Part shown: positions 23,448 to 32,254 of the stretch, piece by piece
How positions within the stretch are numbered: the stretch's first letter is position 1
Layout of the letters: each line of letters begins with the position of its first letter
Assembly: GCA_900543395.1 (NCBI GenBank)
Contig: UQQT01000018.1
Span: forward strand, 1 to 43,336
Length of the DNA: 43,336 nt
Reading direction: 5' to 3'
Source: an uncultured Oscillospiraceae bacterium
GTDB lineage: Bacteria; Bacillota; Clostridia; Oscillospirales; Acutalibacteraceae
Program-made: the position numbers and the translations under genes
Notes under the pieces: generated by a model
What the model was told of the DNA's origin: nothing
Database searches by the model: none
The model's input: the letters and a program-made list of their open reading frames with translations, nothing else

Positions 23448-24959
23448 TTGAAAAACGCAGATTTAATACTTGACCGCGATTATGAAATATCAAAAATTGA
23501 CCCGAGAATTTACGGTTCGTTTATCGAGCATCTCGGCAGAGCCGTTTACGGCGGAATATACGAACCCTCGCATCCGGCGGCGGATGAACAGGGCTTCAGA
23601 ACCGACGTTTTAAAGCTTGTCAAAAAACTCGGAGTCCCCGTCGTACGATATCCGGGCGGAAATTTTGTTTCGGGCTTTAACTGGGAGGACTCCGTGGGAC
23701 CTGTCGAAAACAGACCGAAGAGACTCGACCTTGCGTGGTTTACGACCGAGACAAACGAGTTCGGACTGCACGAGTTCTGCGACTGGGCAAAAAAAGCGGA
23801 CACAGAAGTAATGTACGCCGTAAATCTCGGCACAAGAGGTGCGGAAAATGCCCGCGATATCGTCGAATACGCAAATCACCCGTCGGGTACGAAATGTTCC
23901 GATATGAGAATAAAAAACGGCAGAAAAGACCCTCTTGATATTAAGCTGTGGTGCCTCGGCAACGAGATGGACGGCTCATGGCAGATAGGACACAAAACAG
24001 CGTACGAATACGGCAGAACAGCGGCGGAGAGCGCGAAGCTTATGAAGTGGGTCGACCCGTCGATAGAGCTTGTCGTCTGCGGTTCTTCGGGTTATTATAT
24101 GAAAACGTTCGGAGACTGGGAGTACGAGGTTCTTTCGCAGTGTTACGAAAATGTCGACTATATTTCGCTTCACAGATACTATGACAACCGCAACGGCGAC
24201 ACTATGAGCTTTCTTGCAAAAAGCACGGAGCTTGAGGATTTCATTAAAACGGTAGTCTCCGTCTGCGACAGCGTTAAGGGCAAGCTTCATTCAAAGAAGC
24301 AGATTAATCTGTCCTTCGACGAGTGGAACGTGTGGTATCATTCGTCCGAGCAGGATAAGGAAATTCAAGAACGCGATAAATGGGGACGCGCACTCCCGCT
24401 TCTTGAGGATATTTATAATTTTGAGGACGCTCTGCTTGTCGGTGCAATGCTGATAACGTTTCTTCGGCACTCGGACAGAGTAAAAATCGCATGCATCGCT
24501 CAGCTTGTAAACGTAATTGCTCCGATAATGACGAGAACGGGCGGAGGATGCTGGGCGCAGACAATTTACTACCCTCTGATGCACGCATCGCTTTACGGCA
24601 GAGGGGTTTCGATAAATCCCGTTATAAAATGCGAAAAATACGACTGCGCGGAATTTAACGACGTTGATTATATTGATTCGGCATGCGTATTAAACGACGA
24701 TAACAGCGTAACTGTATTCTGTATAAACCGCGATATGAACGACGACTGTGTTTTAAATATTGATATGCGCTCGTTCGGAAAAATGAGACTAAGCGAACAT
24801 GTCGAACTTACAAATTCTGATTTATACGCCGTAAATACGGAATCAAACCCGATGAATGTCGCCCCGTCATACGCCGAAGTCGAAAAAACGGATTCAGGCA
24901 GAACACAGGTTAAATTAAAACCGCTGAGCTGGAATGTATTGAGATTCGTAACAGAATAA
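23448..24959 (+). CDS. Alpha-L-arabinofuranosidase, GH51
   Basis: About 503 residues. GH51 hallmarks are SFIEHLGRAVYGGIYEPSHP near the N-terminus, VRYPGGNFVSGFNWEDSVGP, the acid/base glutamate in LWCLGNEMDGSW and the nucleophile glutamate in SFDEWNVW. A C-terminal beta-sandwich (PLSWNVLRF) follows. It removes arabinofuranose from arabinan or arabinoxylan oligosaccharides. No signal peptide is seen, so it acts inside the cell on imported oligosaccharides. A TTG at 23448 with GAGGTG six bases upstream is preferred over the GTG at 23439, which lies inside that binding site. Confidence 0.93.
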   Translation: MKNADLILDRDYEISKIDPRIYGSFIEHLGRAVYGGIYEPSHPAADEQGFRTDVLKLVKKLGVPVVRYPGGNFVSGFNWEDSVGPVENRPKRLDLAWFTTETNEFGLHEFCDWAKKADTEVMYAVNLGTRGAENARDIVEYANHPSGTKCSDMRIKNGRKDPLDIKLWCLGNEMDGSWQIGHKTAYEYGRTAAESAKLMKWVDPSIELVVCGSSGYYMKTFGDWEYEVLSQCYENVDYISLHRYYDNRNGDTMSFLAKSTELEDFIKTVVSVCDSVKGKLHSKKQINLSFDEWNVWYHSSEQDKEIQERDKWGRALPLLEDIYNFEDALLVGAMLITFLRHSDRVKIACIAQLVNVIAPIMTRTGGGCWAQTIYYPLMHASLYGRGVSINPVIKCEKYDCAEFNDVDYIDSACVLNDDNSVTVFCINRDMNDDCVLNIDMRSFGKMRLSEHVELTNSDLYAVNTESNPMNVAPSYAEVEKTDSGRTQVKLKPLSWNVLRFVTE

Positions 24960-24964
24960 TAAAT

Positions 24965-25006
24965 AACCGCCCACGGGAACAAAAATCAAGTGTCCCGCGG
25001 GCGGTT
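24965..25006. terminator. Terminator after arabinofuranosidase, shared with pdxK operon
   Basis: AACCGCCC followed by CGGGAAC (24965-24980) pairs with GTCCCG and GGGCGGTT (24992-25006). T-rich sequence flanks both sides, so it can serve both convergent units. Confidence 0.8.
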
Positions 25007-25026
25007 TAGTATTCAATTAAAAATTC

Positions 25027-25860
25027 TTACAGTCTGTTTACGAGCTTCTTTATACCCTGTTCGAATTTAACGCCGTACCAGTGCGTTTCGTCGCCGTATG
25101 TCAGCTTCATGCAGTCTACCGTGTAGTCTACCGCAATCGCAAGCGCCTCGTTCATATCCTTGCCGAGCGTGAGCGCGCCCATCAGAGCCGAGGAAAAAAC
25201 GTCACCCGTGCCGTGACAGCTCATAGGCAGATTCTCGCTGAAATACTCATAATATTTATCGTTTACGCTGTCGTAAGCGACTGCGCCCTGCCTGTCGCCC
25301 TGCTTAACGCCCGTGAGAATTGCCGTTTTACATCCGAGCGCGCAGAGCTTTTTAAGAATAGAGCGTACGTAATCCATATCGTAATTATCGCCCGGGTATT
25401 CTTCTCCGAGCATGAGAGTCGCCTCTGTCATGTTGGGGTCGATATAGTCGGCCTTAGCGCACAGCGAAGCCATGCCCGCGGGGAAATCGTCGCCGAAGCC
25501 GGGATAGAGCTTGCCGTTGTCCGCCATGGCGGGGTCTACAAAAATTATATTGCCGTCTGTTTTATATCTGTCGAAGAAATCCGAAACAAGTCTTATCTGC
25601 TCCTTTGAACCGAGATATCCCGTGTATATTCCGTCAAATGAAAGTCCCTCGCTGAGCCAGTGGTCGGAAATCTTCTGAATTTCATCGGTGAGGTCTTTAA
25701 ACGTATAGCCCTTGAATCCGCCTGTATGCGTAGAAAGAACGGCGGTCGGAATAATCGCGCAGCCTATACCCATAGCGGATATAATCGGCAGCGCGACGGT
25801 AAGCGAGCATTTTCCGAAGCATGAAATGTCCTGAATTGTAACGATTTTTTTCTGTTCCAT
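25027..25860 (-). CDS. pdxK: Pyridoxamine/pyridoxal kinase
   Basis: 277 residues of the ribokinase-like fold: N-terminal VTIQDISCFGKCSLTVALPIISAMG, TAVLSTHTGGF, VDPAMADNG, and the ATP/anion-hole motif CHGTGDVFSSAL with catalytic Asp. It phosphorylates B6 vitamers to PLP precursors in the cytoplasm. It is the last gene of the minus-strand operon with rqcH, 15 nt downstream, with GGAAG upstream. Members are called PdxK or PdxY; exact vitamer preference is not readable. Confidence 0.9.
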   Translation of the reverse strand: MEQKKIVTIQDISCFGKCSLTVALPIISAMGIGCAIIPTAVLSTHTGGFKGYTFKDLTDEIQKISDHWLSEGLSFDGIYTGYLGSKEQIRLVSDFFDRYKTDGNIIFVDPAMADNGKLYPGFGDDFPAGMASLCAKADYIDPNMTEATLMLGEEYPGDNYDMDYVRSILKKLCALGCKTAILTGVKQGDRQGAVAYDSVNDKYYEYFSENLPMSCHGTGDVFSSALMGALTLGKDMNEALAIAVDYTVDCMKLTYGDETHWYGVKFEQGIKKLVNRL

Positions 25861-25875
25861 TTATAATTCTTCCTT

Positions 25876-27609
25876 TCAGCCCTGAGGGTTCCGCGGCTTT
25901 ATAACCGTGGATTGGTAAGTGTAATATACCACAAACCCCGGCTTTGCGCCGTTGGGCTTTTTTAAATTTTTAACGGGTGTATAATCTATAACGACGCTGC
26001 CGGCTTCCCTGCCCGATGAATAATACGCGGCGGCGCCGGCGGCAAATTCCATGGCTTTATCCGTCGGCTCCCTGCCGTCGCAGACGAGAACGACGTGCGA
26101 ACCCGGAGCTTTTTGAATGTGAAACCACATATCCGTTTTCGCCGCTGTTTTAAGCGACAGCTTATCGTTTTGAATGTTGTTCCTTCCGACTAAGATATAA
26201 AATCCGTCCGGAGCGTCTATTCTCATCGGGGGCATGGGCGAAGCCTTTTTGTTCTTCGTTCCGACCTTGCGTTTTATATAACCGCCCTCTGATAATTCGA
26301 GCCTTATCTCAGTTATCTCGCGCTCGGTGTCGGCTCTGTTCAGCTCGTCGCGGACAGTAAGCAGATATTCAAGGTCTTCCTCTCCCGACGCGATAAGCTC
26401 TGTTAGTTTTTTCTCTGCAATCTGCGATTTTCTGTATTCTTTAAAATATCGCTGAGCGTTCGCAGACGGTGATAAATCAGGACGGACGGGAATTTTTATA
26501 AGTTTATTATCGTCGTAATAATTCTCTAATTCGTACTCATATCCGCCCTTTGTCAGACGGTATAAATTTGCGTTGATAAGCTCTGCGTAAATACGTTTTG
26601 TGTCCCTGTCGGCGCACTCTTCAAGCTCGATTTTCTGATTGCTTATTTTTTTTGACGTGCGTTCGATGAGATTATTAACCGTTTTAAACAAATCGTCTGC
26701 TTTGGATTTGGTTCTTGCAAACCGCTCTCTCTCGAAATAGAAATTATCAAGCAGTTCGCTCAAATCGGAAAAGCTTCTGAATTCGTAACCGTCAGAATAC
26801 ATTGATAACGGAACAAACGAAAACTCCGTGTATTTTCCCTCGTCCGTAAGAACGGCGGTCGGCGAAACGCTTTTGTTAATTACAATGCTTTTAAGCGCCG
26901 AAAGCTCGAATTTTAATTTATCAACTGTTTTCGGCGTTATTTCGTTTATATTCAAGTCTCCGCCCGAACGGTACGCAATTTCCTTTGCGAGAGTCGGCGA
27001 AACGCCCTCTACCGACGAAAGAACAGCGGATGAAAGCTTTTTATCCTTATACGATAATATTTTATTGACAATTTCATCCGTATTCGATTCTGTTATTCTG
27101 AATTTATCCTGCGACGGTGGCATTTCGTACATAAGCCCGGGCAGTATCTGTCTTACGGACGATTTTGACGCGTCGACTTTTTTTATCGAATCTATAATTC
27201 TCTCGTTCTCGTCAAGCAGAATGATATTGCTGTACTGCGCCATTATTTCGATCACAACGGTACGTTTTACTCTGTCGCCTATTTCATTAGTCGCCTCAAA
27301 ATCAAGTTTAACGATTCTGTCGAAGCCGACCTGCTCTATGTCAATGAGAGTTCCGCCCGCGAGCTGTTTTCTGAAAAGCATGCACAGCATCGGCGGATTC
27401 GGCGGATTTTCGGGAGCCTGAGCGGTCAGATGAAGCCTCGGCGACGCCCCCGAAGCAGACAGAAGCAGTTTATATCCTCCCGTCCTTGTCCTTACGGCAA
27501 ATACAAGCTCATACCTTGTCGGCATGTAAACCTTTTCAAGCTTGCCCGATATTAATTTATCCTTTAACTGCGAGCACAGCAGATTTAAAAATATTCCGTC
27601 AAGAGCCAT
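25876..27609 (-). CDS. rqcH: RqcH (NFACT family ribosome quality control protein)
   Basis: 577 residues. The N-terminal NFACT-N domain has MALDGIFLNLLCSQL and the Asp97-Arg98 pair (FDR) that RqcH needs for alanine tailing, at the same numbering as recalled for B. subtilis. A coiled coil follows in the middle (about 275-440). The C-terminal NFACT-R domain (about 450-565) contains ILVGRNNIQNDKLSLK, DMWFHIQKAPGSHVV and the final YYTYQSTVIKPR. It binds stalled 50S-peptidyl-tRNA and adds poly-alanine. It has also been called fibronectin-binding protein A. Its start overlaps the nif3 end by 11 bp. Confidence 0.95.
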   Translation of the reverse strand: MALDGIFLNLLCSQLKDKLISGKLEKVYMPTRYELVFAVRTRTGGYKLLLSASGASPRLHLTAQAPENPPNPPMLCMLFRKQLAGGTLIDIEQVGFDRIVKLDFEATNEIGDRVKRTVVIEIMAQYSNIILLDENERIIDSIKKVDASKSSVRQILPGLMYEMPPSQDKFRITESNTDEIVNKILSYKDKKLSSAVLSSVEGVSPTLAKEIAYRSGGDLNINEITPKTVDKLKFELSALKSIVINKSVSPTAVLTDEGKYTEFSFVPLSMYSDGYEFRSFSDLSELLDNFYFERERFARTKSKADDLFKTVNNLIERTSKKISNQKIELEECADRDTKRIYAELINANLYRLTKGGYEYELENYYDDNKLIKIPVRPDLSPSANAQRYFKEYRKSQIAEKKLTELIASGEEDLEYLLTVRDELNRADTEREITEIRLELSEGGYIKRKVGTKNKKASPMPPMRIDAPDGFYILVGRNNIQNDKLSLKTAAKTDMWFHIQKAPGSHVVLVCDGREPTDKAMEFAAGAAAYYSSGREAGSVVIDYTPVKNLKKPNGAKPGFVVYYTYQSTVIKPRNPQG

Positions 27610-28369
27610 TGAAAATCACCGTCCCGACGGGGCTTTTCTGAGATGAAACAAAAGTCTCGATGTCTTTGAACTTATCCCCTGTTTTTTGCGCCAATACGCT
27701 CATTGCGATATTCTCCGTCTCAAAGTGACCGGCCGCAATGAGGTTTATATTCATAATTTGAGCGTCTAAGAAATCATGGTGCGACGCGTCGCCCGTAACG
27801 AACGTGTCACAGCCCGATTCTGCGGCGAATTTAAGAAACAAGCATCCGCTTCCCGAACATACCGCGGCTTTTTCAACATCTTTGTCCCCCGTGAATCTGA
27901 CTGCGCCTTTTAGTTTTTTTGATACGAATTCGGCAAAATCCCTAACGCTCTGTCTTTCGGCGGTTCCGGCTCTCATTATCGGAGCGTCGTCCGATTCGGG
28001 ATAAAGCTTTTTTACATTCTTTAATTCGAGCACAGAGCATAAAACATCGTTTACTCCGCCGTCCGCCATGTCAAGACATGTGTGCGAAGCGATGACCGAT
28101 ATCCCCGCCCTCGCAGCCTCGTAAAGCCCGTTTGTCCCCGAAACAAAGCTTTTCACAGGATGAAATAACGCGGGATGATGATTTACTATCAGCGTGCATC
28201 CGAGCTCTTCGGCTTCCTTTACAACTTCGGGCGTAAAGTCGAGCGCGAACAATATTTTTTTAACCTCGTTGTCAAAATCGCCCGTCATGATTCCGCTGTT
28301 GTCCCAGCGTTCCTGAGTTTTAAATTGAGCAACGGAATTTAAGTATTCATATATATCTTTGACCGTCAT
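27599..28369 (-). CDS. Nif3-like dinuclear metal centre protein
   Basis: 256 residues from MTVKDIYEYL with GAGGGTG upstream. Conserved metal-binding parts are VNHHPALFHPVK, SHTCLDMADGGVND, GDASHHDF and AGHFETE. The function of this family (YqfO/YbgI) remains unclear; GTP cyclohydrolase-like and scaffold roles have been suggested. It is 4 nt after trmK and overlaps rqcH. The trmK-nif3 pairing is common in Firmicutes. Confidence 0.93.
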   Translation of the reverse strand: MTVKDIYEYLNSVAQFKTQERWDNSGIMTGDFDNEVKKILFALDFTPEVVKEAEELGCTLIVNHHPALFHPVKSFVSGTNGLYEAARAGISVIASHTCLDMADGGVNDVLCSVLELKNVKKLYPESDDAPIMRAGTAERQSVRDFAEFVSKKLKGAVRFTGDKDVEKAAVCSGSGCLFLKFAAESGCDTFVTGDASHHDFLDAQIMNINLIAAGHFETENIAMSVLAQKTGDKFKDIETFVSSQKSPVGTVIFNGS

Positions 28370-28373
28370 TATT

Positions 28374-29039
28374 TCACCCTCTTTTTTCAAATTCGTTAAT
28401 AAGCGACAGACAGTAACCGTATTTCTCCTTGTCGCCCGAAATCTCTGCGCCCCTCATTTTGTCGCAGAGCTTCTTTTTCTGTTTTAATCTTACTTGACTG
28501 TACTCCTCCGACCCGTCCGAAAATCCGAATACAATGTCGAATTCGTCGGCTTTATGCCCGGGCTCGTATTCAGAGACGATAACGCAGTAGTATTTTCCCG
28601 CGTCTTTTACGCCCTTTTCTTCTAAAATATAAAAACCGTTTTCGTATAAAAAACGCCTTACGTCCTCATGATGCGTCATAGGCTGCAAAATCAGACGGAT
28701 TCTTTCATTCTTAATCCATTGACATTCCTTCAGAATATCTCTTATAAGCTCTCCGCCCATTCCCGCGATAACAACGTCATCGCCGTCCGAGGGCTTGATT
28801 TCCTTCAATCCGTCGGACAGCGTGAGCTTCATTTTATCCTCGATGCCGTATTTTTCGGCAGTCTTTTTTGCATTAAGCAAGGGCATTCTGCCGATGTCAC
28901 AAGCCGTGGCACACGGAATAACGCCCTTAATAATAAGATATGCCGGCAGATATCCGTGATCCGTACCGACGTCAATAAGCTTATGCCCCTTGCGTACAAA
29001 TCCGGCGGCCGTTTTAAGTCTCGGCGTGAGAGACTCCAT
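28374..29039 (-). CDS. trmK: tRNA (adenine-22-N1)-methyltransferase TrmK
   Basis: 221 residues. A class I methyltransferase with the SAM-binding IDVGTDHGYLPAYL and the family-specific VVIAGMGGELIRDIL, LILQPMTHHEDVRRFL. It methylates A22 of several tRNAs. The ATG overlaps the DUF1858 stop, and nif3 follows after 4 nt. Length is normal. Confidence 0.94.
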   Translation of the reverse strand: MESLTPRLKTAAGFVRKGHKLIDVGTDHGYLPAYLIIKGVIPCATACDIGRMPLLNAKKTAEKYGIEDKMKLTLSDGLKEIKPSDGDDVVIAGMGGELIRDILKECQWIKNERIRLILQPMTHHEDVRRFLYENGFYILEEKGVKDAGKYYCVIVSEYEPGHKADEFDIVFGFSDGSEEYSQVRLKQKKKLCDKMRGAEISGDKEKYGYCLSLINEFEKRG

Positions 29040-29236
29040 TACTTTGCTTCGTGAGCGTTAAGCTTTGCGATAAGCTCGTCAACGTCAACGCCGTGAACAG
29101 CACACGCTTCCTCAATTGTTTCTCCTCTTGCGGAGGGGCATCCGAGACAATGCATTCCCATTTCAAAGAAATAGGGAGCAAGAGTGCGGTCAGCGTCAAG
29201 CACGTCGCCTATAGTTGAATTCTTAGTTATTTCCAT
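29039..29236 (-). CDS. DUF1858 domain protein
   Basis: 65 residues, entirely a DUF1858 domain: TIGDVLDADRTLAPYFFEMGMHCLGCPSARGETIEEAC in segments, with the conserved GxxCxGC motif. Some DUF1858 proteins are thought to be redox or metal sensors related to hybrid-cluster proteins; the role is unknown. It is the first gene of the operon to trmK-nif3-rqcH-pdxK, with a TATACT-like -10 upstream. Confidence 0.9.
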   Translation of the reverse strand: MEITKNSTIGDVLDADRTLAPYFFEMGMHCLGCPSARGETIEEACAVHGVDVDELIAKLNAHEAK

Positions 29237-29332
29237 TATAAAAACCTCGCTTTATTTTTTAATTTAGTTTAGTATACCACAGGAATAATAAAAAATAAAT
29301 AGCGATTTAACGGTGTTTTTACTCAATTTATG

Positions 29333-29372
29333 TTGACATAATTAAAAATTATGGATATATTTATATATATCC
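29333..29372 (+). promoter_or_regulatory. Promoter with inverted repeat over the -10 box
   Basis: TTGACA (29333-29338), a 17-bp spacer and TATATT (29356-29361). GGATATAT (29353-29360) and ATATATCC (29365-29372) form a perfect 8-bp inverted repeat that covers the -10 box. A second TATAAT is at 29377-29382. Confidence 0.6.
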
Positions 29373-29400
29373 GATTTATAATATAACCGGAGGGCTTGAA

Positions 29401-29721
29401 ATGTCGTTTTTAGATAAAATAAAGAAATCAAAAAAGAGAAAAAACGCAGACCGCGGAAGCTTTGAACAGCTCCTTGTCGGAGATACCGCCGTACCCGTTT
29501 TCAACGTTTTTATTCATACCGATAAGGAAACAAAGAAACAGTATATCGAGCTTGCGACCGTCGATACGATAGAGGCGCTTCATTATAACAACGTCGATCT
29601 GACGCTTCGCACCCGTGAAAAGGACGTAAAAATAAACGCCGATTTTGTCGACGCTTATCAGAAAAAACGGTTTAAAGTTTATACGTTCGAAATTAAGAAG
29701 ATGAACGAATTTTATAATTAA
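29401..29721 (+). CDS. Unknown 106-residue basic protein
   Basis: I do not recognise this protein. It starts MSFLDKIKKSKKRKNADRG, a basic amphipathic N-terminus, and continues with a beta-rich domain (VFNVFIHTDKETKKQYIELATVDTIEALHYNNVDLTL and FKVYTFEIKKMNEFYN in parts). No signal peptide, membrane segment or cysteine is present. GGAGGG lies 7 nt before the ATG and a strong terminator follows, so it is a clean single-gene unit. The basic start could bind membrane or nucleic acid. Confidence 0.75.
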   Translation: MSFLDKIKKSKKRKNADRGSFEQLLVGDTAVPVFNVFIHTDKETKKQYIELATVDTIEALHYNNVDLTLRTREKDVKINADFVDAYQKKRFKVYTFEIKKMNEFYN

Positions 29722-29730
29722 ACTAATTAA

Positions 29731-29776
29731 AAACGGGACTGCCGAATTCGAAAATCAGAATACGGCAGTCCCGTTT
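29731..29776. terminator. Bidirectional terminator between unknown gene and metK
   Basis: AAACGGGACTGCCG (29731-29744) pairs with CGGCAGTCCCGTTT (29763-29776), a perfect 14-bp stem with T-rich flanks on both strands. Confidence 0.9.
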
Positions 29777-29783
29777 GTTTTAT

Positions 29784-30968
29784 TTAGTCTTTTACGGCAT
29801 TTTTCAGTGCTTCAACCTTGTCGGTATGCTCCCACGGAACATCGATATCCGTTCTGCCCATGTGACCGTATGCGGCAAGCTGTTTATATATAGGACGTCT
29901 TAAATTAAAATAATCTATAATAGCCGCGGGTCTTAAATCGAATACCTCGTTTACAGCCTCGGCAAGCTTCTCGTCCGAAACCGCACCCGTACCGTAAGTA
30001 TTAACCATTACGGAAACAGGCTTTGCAACGCCGATAGCGTATGCAAGCTCAATCTCGCACTTTTTCGCAAGCCCCGCGGCAACAATGTTTTTAGCAACAT
30101 AACGAGCCGCGTAAGCCGCCGAACGGTCGACCTTCGTCGGGTCTTTTCCCGAGAATGCTCCGCCGCCGTGCGCCGCGTAACCGCCGTATGTATCGACGAT
30201 TATTTTACGTCCGGTAAGTCCGCTGTCTCCCGCAGGACCTCCGATAACAAACCTGCCCGTCGGGTTTACATAATATTTCGTATTTTCATCGAGTAAATCA
30301 GCCGGAATTACGGTTTTTACGACATGCTCAATCATGTCTTTTCTGATCTGCGAAAGCTCCGCCGAGGGATCGTGCTGTGTCGAAATAACGACAGTATCGA
30401 CTCTGACAGGCTTATCACCGTCATATTCAACCGTAACCTGAGTTTTTCCGTCGGGTCTTAAATACTTGACAGTTCCGTTCTTTCTTATTTCGGCAAGCTT
30501 CATGGCAAGCTTATGAGCGAGCGAAATGGGCATCGGCATAAGCTCGGGCGTTTCGTCGCATGCGTAGCCGAACATCATGCCCTGATCCCCTGCGCCGTTT
30601 AAGTTATATTCGTCGTCCTCGCCGTCTTTTAATTCAAGCGACTTACTGACTCCCATATCGATATCGGGCGACTGCCTGTCTATGGTCGTGAATACAGCGC
30701 ATGAATTTCCGTCATAGCATGCGTCAATATTGTCAAATCCGATATCGCATATCGTTTTTCTTACGATAGCGGGAATATCCACTATCGCGTTTGTCGTAAT
30801 CTCACCCATAACCATAGCCATACCGGTGGTAACGGTTGACTCGCACGCAACTCTCGACTGCGGATCCTGTTCGAGCATAGCGTCAAGGATAGCGTCGGAA
30901 ATCTGATCACAGATTTTATCGGGATGTCCTTCCGTAACCGACTCGGATGTAAATAGTCTTTTTGCCAT
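29784..30968 (-). CDS. metK: S-adenosylmethionine synthetase
   Basis: 394 residues. It makes S-adenosylmethionine from methionine and ATP. Visible are LFTSESVTEGHPDKICDQISD, the hexapeptide GAGDQG, TGRFVIGGPAGDSGLTGRKIIVDTYGG, and GGGAFSGKDPTKVDRSAAY with phosphate-binding residues. The ATG at 30968 gives the usual N-terminus; the ATG at 30977 is only 3 nt from AAGGAG and adds three residues. It is controlled by a SAM-I riboswitch, a direct product feedback. Confidence 0.97.
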   Translation of the reverse strand: MAKRLFTSESVTEGHPDKICDQISDAILDAMLEQDPQSRVACESTVTTGMAMVMGEITTNAIVDIPAIVRKTICDIGFDNIDACYDGNSCAVFTTIDRQSPDIDMGVSKSLELKDGEDDEYNLNGAGDQGMMFGYACDETPELMPMPISLAHKLAMKLAEIRKNGTVKYLRPDGKTQVTVEYDGDKPVRVDTVVISTQHDPSAELSQIRKDMIEHVVKTVIPADLLDENTKYYVNPTGRFVIGGPAGDSGLTGRKIIVDTYGGYAAHGGGAFSGKDPTKVDRSAAYAARYVAKNIVAAGLAKKCEIELAYAIGVAKPVSVMVNTYGTGAVSDEKLAEAVNEVFDLRPAAIIDYFNLRRPIYKQLAAYGHMGRTDIDVPWEHTDKVEALKNAVKD

Positions 30969-31013
30969 TTTTTTCATAAACTCCTTTCAACCCTTACCGT
31001 TATTTTTAAAAGT

Positions 31014-31044
31014 AAAAAACTCACGGCGCATACGTACCGTGAGT
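31014..31044 (-). terminator. Terminator of the SAM-I riboswitch
   Basis: On the minus strand ACTCACGG (complement of 31037-31044) pairs with CCGTGAGT (complement of 31019-31026), followed by six U. SAM binding should favour it and stop metK transcription. Confidence 0.9.
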
Positions 31045-31050
31045 TAAAAC

Positions 31051-31141
31051 CTTATCTCTCGGTATAACCGTCGGACTTGGCACCTTGCATACGCAGGTTG
31101 CCGGGCTTCACAGGGCCGTTCCCTCTGCCTCTCTTTATAAG
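31051..31141 (-). promoter_or_regulatory. SAM-I riboswitch (S box) aptamer
   Basis: The minus strand reads CTTATAAAGAGAGG, GAGGGAACGGCCC, TGAAGCCCGGCAACC, GGTGCCAAGTCC and finally GAGATAAG. These are the conserved S-box blocks in order, with P1 closed by CTTAT/ATAAG. It lies between the metK promoter and the terminator before metK. Confidence 0.95.
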
Positions 31142-31165
31142 GGTCGTATCTAATTTTGCATATAA

Positions 31166-31194
31166 ATTATACATTTGTATCTTAGTATTGTCAA
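31166..31194 (-). promoter_or_regulatory. metK promoter
   Basis: On minus, TTGACA (complement of 31189-31194), a 17-bp spacer and TATAAT (complement of 31166-31171). The transcript would start just before the SAM-I aptamer. Confidence 0.88.
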
Positions 31195-31222
31195 GACCCA
31201 AATCGAACATTTTGTCGAATAA

Positions 31223-31837
31223 TTATTTTCTGCCGTGTAAGAGCGGAGAAACGGGTTTATAAATAAGCGCGCACAAAAGCGTGTCTATCATTCCCTTTGC
31301 GAATGTAAACGGCAGGTTGAATATAAGAAGTGCCGTAAACAGACCGCCGACAGACGGTAAAATTTCTTTGTACATGCCGATTATAGCCTCCATAGTAAGC
31401 CCGAGAACCTTGCAGTACAGCGGATATACGATAAAATAATTCGTAAATACGCTCACTGCCGCCATCACGAGCGAGCCGATAAACGCGCCCAGTACCGCGC
31501 TTTTTTTTGTTTTATTTTTCTTATAAAACAATCCCGCAATAATCACGAGCACGGAGCCTAAAACGAAATTCGACAGCTCGCCTATTCCCATCGTCGAACC
31601 CGATATCAGGTGCAGAACGTTTTTGAGAAAGCAAACCCCGACGCCGTATACGGGTCCGAACGCATATGTCGTGATAAGTGCCGGCAGTTCCGAAAAGTCC
31701 ATCTTGATAAACGCAGGAATCAGCATCGGCAGCGGAAATTCCACGAGCATTAACAGTGCGCCCAGCGCGCTCATGATTCCCGTCACGCAAAGCGCGCGGA
31801 TGTTTACATTTGATTTTTTGTTGTTTTCTTTTTTCAT
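31223..31837 (-). CDS. ribU: ECF transporter S component, riboflavin-type (RibU)
   Basis: 204 residues from MKKENNKK, with GGGGAGAC upstream. Six hydrophobic segments, starting TGIMSALGALLMLVEFPLP, and the RibU-like FIKMDFSELPALI and AFGPVYGVGVCFLKNVLH segments are visible. This S component captures riboflavin and works with an energy-coupling module encoded elsewhere. The FMN riboswitch directly upstream confirms the substrate class. Confidence 0.92.
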   Translation of the reverse strand: MKKENNKKSNVNIRALCVTGIMSALGALLMLVEFPLPMLIPAFIKMDFSELPALITTYAFGPVYGVGVCFLKNVLHLISGSTMGIGELSNFVLGSVLVIIAGLFYKKNKTKKSAVLGAFIGSLVMAAVSVFTNYFIVYPLYCKVLGLTMEAIIGMYKEILPSVGGLFTALLIFNLPFTFAKGMIDTLLCALIYKPVSPLLHGRK

Positions 31838-31857
31838 TTTTACCGTCTCCCCGAAAT

Positions 31858-31884
31858 AAAAAGTACCCCGGATCAACGGGGTAC
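31858..31884 (-). terminator. Terminator of the FMN riboswitch
   Basis: On the minus strand GTACCCCG (complement of 31877-31884) and CGGGGTAC (complement of 31863-31870) pair around a 6-nt loop, followed by a short U-rich tract. It lies between the aptamer and ribU. Confidence 0.82.
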
Positions 31885-31917
31885 GATTATTAAAAAAGGA
31901 TGCGCCGAAAAGCACCA

Positions 31918-32113
31918 ATCCTCTTCCATCCGGACTCAGAACAAAATCAAATATCGTTCAATACCGTCGGTGGGGGAATTTCACCCCGCTCGGCGCAGTA
32001 AAACAAAATTTCATAAGCGATAAACTCATAACGGCGAATTTACCGTTCGGATTTGTTTTAATGCGTTCGCAGACTGTAACTGCCGGTGGGGATTCTCACC
32101 CCGCCCCGAAGAT
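31918..32113 (-). promoter_or_regulatory. FMN riboswitch (RFN element)
   Basis: The minus strand contains ATCTTCGGGGCGGGGTGAG, AATCCCCACCGGC, AGTCTGCGA, then GGGGTGAAATTCCCC, CCGACGGTA and finally AGTCCGGATGGAAGAG. This is the RFN consensus in order. The long variable stem (about 31998-32075) is on the larger side. It should repress ribU when FMN is plentiful. Confidence 0.95.
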
Positions 32114-32123
32114 CTTTATTGAT

Positions 32124-32152
32124 ATATTACACCCGCTTTTACTTGTTGTCAA
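32124..32152 (-). promoter_or_regulatory. ribU promoter
   Basis: On minus, TTGACA (complement of 32147-32152), a 17-bp spacer and TAATAT (complement of 32124-32129), just upstream of the RFN element. Confidence 0.8.
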
Positions 32153-32197
32153 TAGCGGAATCAATTTTTTATAAGAATATTTATAATTACAAAAAAC

Positions 32198-32223
32198 GGC
32201 TGTTCCGAAAAATCGGAACAGCC
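32198..32223 (-). terminator. Terminator of the rpsF-ssb-rpsR operon
   Basis: GGCTGTTCCG (32198-32207) pairs with CGGAACAGCC (32214-32223). On the minus strand it is followed by GTTTTTT. Confidence 0.9.
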
Positions 32224-32254
32224 TTAATTTTGCTTATATCAAGCCCTTATTTCA

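Noticed and set aside
25081..25608. Open frame antisense to pdxK, and similar frames antisense to rqcH and sigK
   Set aside because: All are shadows of well-identified genes, with no family resemblance of their own and no ribosome binding site.
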